DNA of 64,000 nucleotides, taken from Psilocybe azurescens. Lineage: Eukaryota; Basidiomycota; Agaricomycetes; Agaricales; Agrocybaceae. Below the pieces are notes generated by a model. That model saw only the letters and a list, made by a program, of their open reading frames with translations, ran no database searches and had not been told where the DNA came from. Numbering within the stretch: position 1 is the first letter of the stretch; each line of letters opens with the position of its first letter. This document shows, piece after piece, positions 55,566 through 64,000 of the stretch. Both the position numbers and the translations under genes were made by a program. Location of the stretch: contig JAJIRX010000704.1 in assembly GCA_023853785.1 (NCBI GenBank), positions 186,001 through 250,000 on the forward strand. Reading direction: 5' to 3'.

Positions 55566-58198
55566 TCAATCCTGCATTTGAATATCTTCTCCACCAATGT
55601 CAATGTCCACCGTATCATCTACCACTTTGATCATCTCGTGAAACTCAGCATCGTCGTCCAGCATCGTCTCATCGAGTTTAGCGTTCTTCCCACTGCCCTT
55701 CTTCTCAGGCGCCTTGACATCCTTCCCGCTGGACCTGTTCAGGGACGGATCACTCAACCACGACCATGATTGGTTTCCAACACGCCAGCCTGATGGGGGC
55801 CTCATCTGCTCAACATATGCATGATCTCGACCTCTAGGATGGGAATCTAGCATGTCACCTATTCTGAGAAGCTCTGTGAATTCCATTGCGGTACGCAAGT
55901 CATCCGGGACGCATCTGTAGATTTTGTGGGTTCGGCCGTGAAAGAATAAGCTGTACCTGGGATGAGTGGTTGGGTTACTGCCTTTCCTTAACGAGGACCT
56001 CGTTGGTGGTTCTGCAGAAAGGTCATTTCCCCGATCAAGGACTTCAACAACTTTCTGTGGCCCATAGTGAACCATAATCTTTTTGCCGAGTTCCATAACG
56101 AGTGAGATGTAAGGGCGAAAGTCCTTACCAGCACTGCCGGGTTGTGCACGAGGTCCTTTCGAAGGGGGAAAGTAACAAATTTTCTCGGCATCAACTGCAA
56201 CGCTTGCAGGCGGAGAGTATTTCGAACGCAATTTGACTTGGACCAGAATCCCCGTCATATTGCACTCGCTAATGGGCTTGTCCTTGTCCAAGAGCACTGG
56301 AATATGGAAGTCCACCGATTCCTGAGACTTCCAGGCAATCATGGCCATGCCCCTGACGAATGCGCCCCAGCCTGCGGAAGTCGTCATCGCTGAATTGTCT
56401 CCTGCACGAACAAAGTGTGTGAACCGAACCCAGGCGTTCTTAAACACCTCTCGTAGAGGTTTCCCTTCCTTCCGGTTGCTTGGGACCGCGTCCAATACCG
56501 TGGCCTGGAATCCCGTTGCTGTTAGGTTGCACAGGAAATCGATAACACTGCATCCGTTGTGCCAAAGGGCAATGTGGAGGGGTAGAGCTAGTGACTTGAC
56601 AGCTCCCATGTAGGCACGCAAAAGAATCATTTTGGCTACATTTTCCCCTTCTTGTCCAAAATTGACGACCTGTGTCATATCCTCGTCAATCGTGGCAAAC
56701 ATGCTCGCCATAGGATCACTGCATCTTGCATTGGAGCTACCCCCAAGTGCTCGATGGCATCCATAGCTGCTTCCGCAAGGACAGGCTCCGATGAATATCC
56801 ACTGAACATGGATACACCATTCTCGGTGATGGAGTATGCTGTTCGCATATGGCTAGCAACCATCTCGTCACCAAGCTGATGTGTGCGCGTCTTGAGTGGA
56901 TTGTACTCGAGACTAAGTAGTACGTCAAGGACAGCAAGGTTGGCTGTGGCCTTATTGCTTCCGCGGCCGTGTTGATATAGCAGTTTTGCTTTAGCCAGAT
57001 GTTTGACCACGGGGATGGGGGCTCTACCCTTCTCCAGAAGCGCCCACCATCTAAAGTGGTGATATATTGAGTGGGTCATGGTTTTACAAGAGCAAAATCA
57101 CTCACAAAGGACGACCGAAATATGCAAGAAATCGGAAATCTTGAATCTCTTTGAGTGAAAGGCCCGGTTTGATTCCTTTTATAAGCTTTGGGTGACAATC
57201 AAAGGGCATTTCTGTGAATGGGGCAACTGGATTGGCGACACGCATCCAGGCAGATCTCCTGAAAGACGCCGGATCAGCTAAGCGACGAAGCTGAGAAGAA
57301 GTCGACAGGAATAGGATGAAAAATGGGCGCATGGGGAAATCTGTTGCAGCTTTGACCATCGCATCGTAAAGAGTTTTACCAGGGGGTTCGATTGGGACAT
57401 CAGCGAGTGTATGGGCTTCGTCCACATAAATGACGAATGAGAGATTACTATGCGGGAGTAGCTCCACAAGATCGACAAGCGCTTTGTCCGCAAGTAAAAA
57501 GATATCGGAAGGAATCGCGTTGATTCTATGTAAAAACTCTGATTTCACGGCCTCATAGAACTTGGACCTGGATCCTGGGGTCGCCAGATCGGCCCTTAAA
57601 AGCGCAGCCAACTCCTGCTGGGCCCTTTCCCCTGAATCCTTAGGCTTTTCAAGTGTCTTGACCTTTTCAGCAGTGTGGTTGAACAGGATCTGGAAAAACA
57701 AATGGAACCTTTGAACGACACGGTGTAGGTCGCAAGGGCTTTGATCAATAACCTGCAAAATATACTTGACAGGTGCATCGGGGGTGGGTAGGCCTCTTTT
57801 TCTACCGTCAACAAATGCAATGACACGGTGGCGATGACCACTTACCACTTTCATCATCCCTGAAGTCGCGGATATTCATGGGGATTGTCGGAATGAGAGT
57901 AGCCATTTGATCCACCGTGCGTGATTTTCCATACCCAGAAGATTGAATGATGGCTCCAGTGTTCTCATGATCATACATTGTATCCCAGGCGGTTGTCAAT
58001 CGTATGTTCTTCAACAGATTTTCATGAAAATTCCCAATGTAATCGGTTTCCCAAGCCTGTCCAGCCCAGCTATAGCGGAGTGGTTCTAAGATAATGCGAG
58101 GCTTTTACTATCGACCAATGGAAGCCAGAAAGGGCGTGCCCACCGAAAGGAGATGCGGCAGGTGCTCCGGGTCCTAGGATTTCTTTCTGAGACGCCAT
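55566..58198 (-). CDS. P-loop NTPase of an Agaricomycete-expanded family
   Basis: ATG at 58198 (ASQKEILGPGAPAASPFG), then SWAGQAWETDYIGNFHENL and a Walker A-like IIQSSGYGKSRTVDQ. Later come Walker B (LSFVIYVDEAH), a sensor-like FFILFLSTSSQL, the family block MPFDCHP and FRFLAYFGRPL, and then WWALLEKG, VASHMRTAYSI and GYSSEPVLAEAAM. A C-terminal region of about 380 residues (MASMFATIDEDMTQVVNFGQ onward) is Lys/Asp-rich at its end. Frame breaks: T4 at 58103-58106, G5 at 57780-57784, and one not in a clear run near 56700. Members are numerous in Agaricomycetes; ATP binding is likely, biological role unknown. Three breaks make pseudogene status possible, though the first two fit the window-wide homopolymer pattern. 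Confidence 0.65.
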
Positions 58199-58521
58199 GA
58201 TGGTGAAGGCCAGGATATCACTGTTAGCGCTGATCGATATTATAATTTGCGTGAGAAAATGATCCAGAAAAACGTTGTTTGTACGTTGTGTGCATCTCTA
58301 GGGGTAATTTGCAGACATAGAGGAATTGATTTAGTCCAGTAAATATGCGTGAAAGACGTTTCATATTGGTTCAAATACCTTCCAATGAGAAATGTAGTGT
58401 ATTTAGGATAAGTATTTGAAGGGACGTGCACTAACACATTGTTACATTGTTATTGCATTGTTGGCTGAATTCCTTCTACTCTACATTGCCGACCGAAAAC
58501 CTCCACTGTACACTACAAACC
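58199..58521. promoter_or_regulatory. Divergent intergenic region, P-loop NTPase / ORC5
   Basis: 323 bp between the P-loop NTPase start (-) and the ORC5 start (+). It must supply both promoters; no specific element was recognised. Confidence 0.5.
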
Positions 58522-59723
58522 ATGGGCGATACATTGCGTGCATTTGCAGGCTACGAGCACTTCTCCTACGAGCTCGGAATACTTCTATCCACACATCCAC
58601 CATCCTTCATATACACCCAGGACACCGAAGCTTTCGCGACAAGTTTAGGGGCTATCGACGCGCTTTTACGCGATCTAGCCAAGACACCTTCAGAGTGCCC
58701 CTCAAAGCTACATTACGCTCGGGTCAACAGTGTAGCCTGCTTCATATCAAGATTGTTCTACAAATCCGTCATACACAGCATCGTGGGATGGGAGCCGGAC
58801 TGGGAGGACGTACGATGGAATGAGAACCTCGACAGCTTTTTGCACGGGCTGCAGGCTGCACATCATCACTTGAGTCAGAAGAATGGGGCCTCAGCTGGCT
58901 CTAGCTTGAAAGGCAAAGGGAAACAAATAGACTCCGGGTACGATAATGTGAGGCTCGTCATTGTTGTCGAGAGCGTCGAGAGACTGAAAGACACGCTTCC
59001 TGAACTCCTCATTCCATTGACGCGTCTCGCAGAGCTGGTGCGCGTGTTTCTCGCTCTACTCGATTGCTTCCCGGTGATTAAATTTTTGCAGGCAAGGCTT
59101 GATTGACGTATGTGTCGTGTTCGTCTCGCGGGTAGGATGGCAGGATATTAGACCGCATGACGGGGCTGCCGCGGATGGCCAAGTTCATCCTGCTGGCGTC
59201 GTTCCTGGCCTCTACGAACCCTCCACAGTCGGACGTACGCATGTTTGGCAGGGGGCTGGATGAGAAGAAGCGAAAGCGGAGAGTTATGAAGACGGCTGGG
59301 AAGGGTGGCCATCCAAGGTGTGTGCAGGTCTCGCAGCGGCTTCTGGGGCGACGAAGTCCGCGCTGGATCGCATGATCGCAATCCTGGGCGCGCTGCTGGA
59401 AGAGAACAACATGAAATAACGAGTGATCTCGTACGGGACGTTCCACTATGCCGGGGAATATACGGACATGGAAATCAGCCGTGTTAGCGTTTTCTCTTCC
59501 ATGCGTTGCATTTCTGCTTTTTTCTTCTTCCTCACCAATCTCGAAATGTTTTCTGTTTTAGGTTGTCGAGCTTACATCTGTGCGCCTGCTCCATCGGACG
59601 TCCCCGGCTGATAGGCTGGATGGGCCTCCTCAGTTCAAATGCGCGATATCGTATGAGACGGCGTTGTTGCTAGCCAAGCAGCTCAACGTCTCTCTCAACG
59701 ACTTACTGTGGGATCCAGTATAA
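58522..59723 (+). pseudogene. ORC5: ORC5 (origin recognition complex subunit 5), apparently disabled
   Basis: The N-terminal part (GYEHFSYELGILLSTHPP, then RLVIVVESVERLKDTLPELL and PLTRLAEL) and the C-terminal part (LPRMAKFILLASFLASTNPP, VRMFGRGLDEKKRKR, and a last exon ending LNDLLWDPV) are clear ORC5, the AAA+-type subunit of the origin recognition complex. Four lesions are visible: a TTGA duplication at 59099-59106 that shifts the frame; a jump near 59160-59172 from QDIRPHDGAA straight to LPRMAKF, omitting a middle that in homologues I recall as 150-200 residues; a one-base shortage at G4 59345-59348; and an in-frame TAA at 59417-59419. Introns 59038-59091 and about 59483-59561 are normal. 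Since ORC5 is essential, an intact copy or allele should exist elsewhere, unless the deletion is an assembly collapse. Confidence 0.75.
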
Positions 59724-60679
59724 GGCTGGCTTCACTAGCGAGACAAACAGTTGGCCCACGGGCTCCTCTTGTACTCTGGAATATATCCACCAACCGCCAG
59801 GCAAAAAAATCTTTAGTATTTAGGCAGAGTCCTAATGCGGGACGTTATATATGTCATTTGTTTAGCAAGATTCGCGTAACTCACAGTCGTAGAATGTTTT
59901 CGGTTGCCATCTGGTTGAACGACACAGATAGTAGGGGTCAAAGAATAGTTGTTCATCTCATTCCAGTTGAGGACTCGAGCTTTAGATACCTCTTGCAACG
60001 TTATCTTGTGCTGGATTTCGTTGGTCAACTGTGTCGGATTAGGGGTTAGGTGACTGTAGTATACCATATCAACTTTGAAGCATCGGAAAGTTGATGTGTT
60101 ATCGAATTGGTCGTCGTTCGATTGACCCCATGATTGCCTTGAGGATACAGGATATTTTTACAGGCCAAAACACTATTTAAATACTCCCAGCAACACACAG
60201 GGCATGCGGCCAATCAGAGAAAACGGAGGATGGAAAAACAGAAAGAAGGGAGTTAAAGCACGGGCTTGCAGAGCCTTTTGTATAGATCAGTCGTCGAGGA
60301 AGAACGAAGACGAAAGCTGAATGTTAGAAGCTGGTCAAAACTGCGCGACCCGGCCAGTCCCATGCGTGCAATATTGTTCAGAGCTCAGTAGGAGACTAGG
60401 CACACCGCTTTCAGGACTTCTTGGCGTCGCCTAGACTCTGGGAAAGAAAGCACCGGTCTGTGCCTCCCAATCCTTGGGGACAAGATATTTAGTGCACGCC
60501 TGTGCATGCGCGTGGCGACAACGTCGAAAACAAGCGGGAAACAGAGGCAAAATCCGGGCCGTATATACTTTGCAGCTATTTGTTAATTGCCCAAATTGGG
60601 AAATACGAAAAAGTCGAGCTCAGCACATTGCGGATTATCTGTACTCATAAAGCGTTGTAGACGCTTTCCTAAAACTAAA
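59724..60679. other. Intergenic between ORC5 and NOP4-like gene
   Basis: About 950 bp with the promoter of the NOP4-like gene. No coding frame, repeat or RNA gene was recognised. Confidence 0.5.
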
Positions 60680-63600
60680 ATGCCTACAGATCTCGGTAAC
60701 AAAAACGAGACGGAGGAAGGGTCAACAAATACGGTACCTCATGGGTAAGATTTCCATTATCAATACTTTGACTTTGCTAATGAATGAGTTCAACCACTAG
60801 CTCGACGATATTTGTTTCTAATTTACCGTATAATGCGACATCGGTCGATTTGGAGACCCTATTCTCTGATATTGCCCCTGTGAGGTCGGCTTTTGTTGTC
60901 ACAGAGCAAGGAACCGGTGTTTCGAAAGGTGTAGGATACGTCTCGTTTGCCTTGAAGGAGGATGCGGAAAGCGCGTTTGAAAACATTACCAAGGATGGCA
61001 TCAGTCTTGTTGGGAGGAAATTGCGCGTGCAGTGGGCCGACACAAAGGTGCGCATGTCACTATATAATGCTTCAATTATCTTACTAACAATTTGTGAATA
61101 GCCAAAGGAAAAGGGCGAGAAAGGAGAGAGAAAAGAAGTTGTCAAGAAGGAACCTAAACCACGGCCTGCACATCAACAACCAAGGCTTCCGCATGACCCT
61201 CTTGCTACGCGCACTATCGTGATATCTGGCCTACCTCCTGCATTGGACTCCAAAGGTACTATGGAAGAAAATCCGAAAATACGAAGGAGCAGAAAAGGTC
61301 GACTGGCCGATAAAAGACGATGAGGGAAAAGAAGATCCTACTACAGGTTCGTCAAAAGACTGCAAACATAATATTCCCCCACTCATATTATTACAGCCCA
61401 TGTCCTGTACACGACCTCCACTCAAGCCTGCGAAGCTGTCAACAAGCTGCACGCACATGTCTACAAAGGTTGTCTCCTCTCAGTAACTCTCAAAAAGCGG
61501 CTCGATACCCTCTCAAACCCAGTCCGCATTTCCAAATCCACCAAAGGTGAAACACTACCCGCCGACGCCAAAGGAAAGGCAGTGGCCGCTCCAAGCCACG
61601 CCAGCCGCCTCATCGTGCGCAACATCCCATTCAACGCCACCGAGCAAGATCTGCGCGCGATTTTCCTGCCCTACGGCCCCATATACTCGGTGCATATACC
61701 CCTGGACGAGAAGGCGAAGAAAGACCACGACCCGGAGCAAGCTGAGAGCAGTGCGGCGGGGGCGACGGCGGCAGCTTATGCGGCGGCGAAGAAGCCCCGG
61801 ACGAAGGGATTCGCATTCGTATGGATGCTCAGTAAAAGGACGCAGAGCGGGCCATGGAAGGCTGCAACGGCATGGTCATGCGGGCGGGAACAGCAGATGC
61901 CCTCGTTTCGGACAAGCAGAAGAAGAAAAAGCTGGTGCGGTTGGAGAAGAAGGCAGCGGCCAAAGCAGGGAAAAAAAGAGGAGGACGAGGACGAGGAGAA
62001 TGCTGCAGATGGGGATGAAGACATGGAGAAGGACAAGACGGATGATAAACGGGCTACGGAGCGTGTAATTGCCGTGGACTGGGCGCTGAGCAAGGAGAAG
62101 TGGAAAGAAGAAAAGGCGAAGATCGAGGAGGACATTGAGATGGATGATGCATCCGGGCCGGGTTCCAGCGATGATAATGACAGCAGTGACGATAGTGAGG
62201 AAGAGGGAGAGGGTGGTCTGGGGGTGCACGGCGGCAGCGACGATGAGAGTGATGAAACTGGCGACTCAGACGATTCGCGCGACGAGAGCGACAACGACGA
62301 AGAGCCCGTAAAACCTCAACTACCCGCCCCAGAAACAGGAACGACACTCTTCATACGCAATATCCCTTTCAACGCTACAGAAGACGAGCTCAGAACATTG
62401 TATGTTTTTCTCCTTCCTTATTCCATTCTCACTTTCTAACCGTTCACCTATAGATTCCGTTCTTTCGGCCCTCTTCGTTACGCACGTATCACGATGGACC
62501 ATGACACCGGCCGTTCGAGAGGTACAGGATTTGCCTGCTTCTGGAACATTGAAGATGCAGACAGAGCGGTGCAACAAAGCGAGCTCCTACGTTCCGAAAC
62601 TACCGGCCAAGCAATCGTGGTAAGCATCCCAGAATCCAACTATGCCCCGGTTATCTTATAATCCCTATTTTTCATTGCAGCCCAAGAAAAATCCCTTTTC
62701 CCTGCCTTCAATCCTCACCCCCGATCCGTCTTCCAGCTTGGCCCAGAGTTTAGTCCTCCATGGACGAACTCTCGATGTGGTTAGAGCTGTAACAAGAGAC
62801 GTTGCTGGAAAACTGAAGGAAACCAACGAGAGAGCCCGAGAAAAAGCAGATAAAAGAAACATGTACCTCATTCGAGAAGGAGGTACGCAAAAAAACATTT
62901 CCTATTGCTTCCTTTCCTATTGTTGATTCTTTTTTCTTTTCTTTTCTTCAGTCATCATGCCCAACACGCCTGCATCAGAGAACCTCACACCCGCTGAAGT
63001 CGAACGTCGGACGAGCTCCTTCAACGCCCGCCGTGCGCTACTCAAGAGCAACCCTTCTCTGTTCATCTCCAAAACCCGTCTCAGTGTCCGCCAAATCCCC
63101 ATCTTCGTCACAGAACGCATGCTCAAGCGTCTGGTGTCGCACTCCCTCAAAGCCTTCAACGCCGAAGTCAAAGAGGGCTCGCGGACGCCTCTGAGTGCCG
63201 ACGAGCTCGCCGACCCTCCTGCCGCCAAGCCCGAAGAAAGCAAAGCCCCCATCAAAACCAAGGACGAGCCAGCGGAGGACGAGGACGACGGAGACAAGAA
63301 GAAGAAAAAGAAGGGCAAGTTCACGGGCCGCGACACGGGCGTCAAGCAGACGAAGATCGTGCGCCAGGCCGAGCGCGTCGACCCCATCACGGGCAAGGGG
63401 GCGCAGCAAAGGGTACGGGTTCGTCGAGATGCACCGGCATTCCGACGCGCTGCGGTTCCTCCGCTGGGCGAACAACAACCCCGATGTGGGCACCCTGTTC
63501 GAGTCATGGTGGAAAGACGAGCTCGAGAACATGCTCAAATCGGAACGAGCAAAGGACGCGAGCGAGAAAGACGATGCGAGGATCAAGCGATTGAAGGAGG

Positions 63601-64000
63601 AGATAGAGAGGGAAGAGCAGCATCCGGGTGGGAAGAAGAGTAAAGGATCTCTCATTGTGGAGTTCTCGATCGAGAACATCCAGGTGTTGCAGCGCAGGGC
63701 TGCTATGCAGAGCAATCAGGATAAGCCAGCTGTGAGCAGCACCCTCTCTCGTGTTTTCTGAAAGCCCAATTTTCTGATCTTTATTTTTTTCTTTTACTAA
63801 ACCAGCCATCGACTACAGGTGCTCCGACAGACAGAAAGCGCAAATCAGAGCCGGAGGAGAAACACTCGAAGAAATCGGATGACCGATCCCCCAAAAAGCG
63901 TCGTACCGAAGAAAAGGAAAAACTGAGCCCAAGCAGGAAGACGCGCCGAAACCCAGCAACCCGCTGGGCGCCATGATCGGCAGAAAACGCAAAGAGCGCA
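60680..64000 (+). CDS. NOP4: NOP4/RBM28-type nucleolar RNA-binding protein, four RRMs (3' end beyond window)
   Basis: ATG at 60680, intron 60745-60801, then RRM1 (STIFVSNLPYNAT, GVGYVSF). RRM2 starts at about 61209 (TRTIVISGLPPAL), RRM3 at about 61610 (SRLIVRNIPFNAT, RTKGFAFV), and an acidic linker is followed by RRM4 at about 62344 (TTLFIRNIPFNAT). KGYGFVEMHRH and RFLRWANNNP lie in the C-terminal RRM-like part, and the basic tail reads NPLGAMIGRKRK at the window edge. Four RRMs with acidic and Lys-rich linkers identify yeast Nop4/human RBM28, needed for 60S ribosome assembly in the nucleolus. One-base breaks: A3 61252-61254, A4 61834-61837, A7 61971-61977, G5 63397-63401, A5 63918-63922. The frame repairs by single bases everywhere, so the gene is probably intact. 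Confidence 0.82.

Overview
The window is nuclear DNA of a filamentous basidiomycete, most likely an Agaricomycete. Genes sit on both strands and are split by many introns of about 50-60 nt with GT..AG ends. The gene families also fit: DUF6534 and other serpentine membrane proteins, a HeLo (prion-inhibition-like) protein, F-box and kinase-like paralogues, a P-loop family expanded in Agaricomycetes, and a GDSL/CE16 esterase. I see no bacterial, viral, rRNA or convincing tRNA gene and no CRISPR array.

Layout. 0-5 kb: a GDSL esterase (+) followed by a tandem pair of serpentine membrane proteins (-). 5-8.2 kb: gene-poor. 8.2-14.7 kb: one large NYN-domain (PIN-like) protein gene (+) with a long disordered N-terminus. 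15-18.6 kb: a HeLo-TPR fusion protein (-). 19-26.4 kb: an arrestin-like protein, an Atg27/MRH-like membrane protein and a DUF6534 protein (all -). 26.4-30.8 kb: gene-poor with a GA microsatellite. 30.8-33.3 kb: a cytochrome P450 (-). 33.3-38.2 kb: gene-poor. 38.2-39.4 kb: another serpentine membrane protein (+). 39.9-55.5 kb: an inverted duplication of a divergent gene pair (kinase-like and F-box), with fossil fragments of further copies. Its arms flank a C2H2 zinc-finger regulator gene (-) and a roughly 411-bp direct repeat. 55.6-58.2 kb: a P-loop NTPase gene (-), convergent with the second kinase copy. 58.5-59.7 kb: an ORC5 gene that looks truly dead. 60.7 kb to the end: a NOP4/RBM28-type four-RRM nucleolar protein (+), cut by the window edge.

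Two observations colour everything else. First, nearly every otherwise intact gene has reading-frame breaks of exactly one base in short mononucleotide runs, 22 mapped here. This looks like homopolymer error in the sequence rather than mass pseudogenisation, so coding calls are given as whole genes with the breaks noted. Second, ORC5 stands out against that background: it also carries a 4-bp duplication, an in-frame TAA and a large internal deletion.

The core genes (NYN, ORC5, NOP4, Atg27-like, C2H2) are interleaved with accessory families (HeLo-TPR, kinase-like/F-box pairs, P-loop NTPase, P450, serpentine proteins). The most system-like part is 39.9-58.2 kb, where a divergent kinase-like/F-box pair behaves as a duplicating unit next to a P-loop NTPase. 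The HeLo-TPR protein at 15-18.6 kb is the second candidate. Functions beyond the family names are inference.
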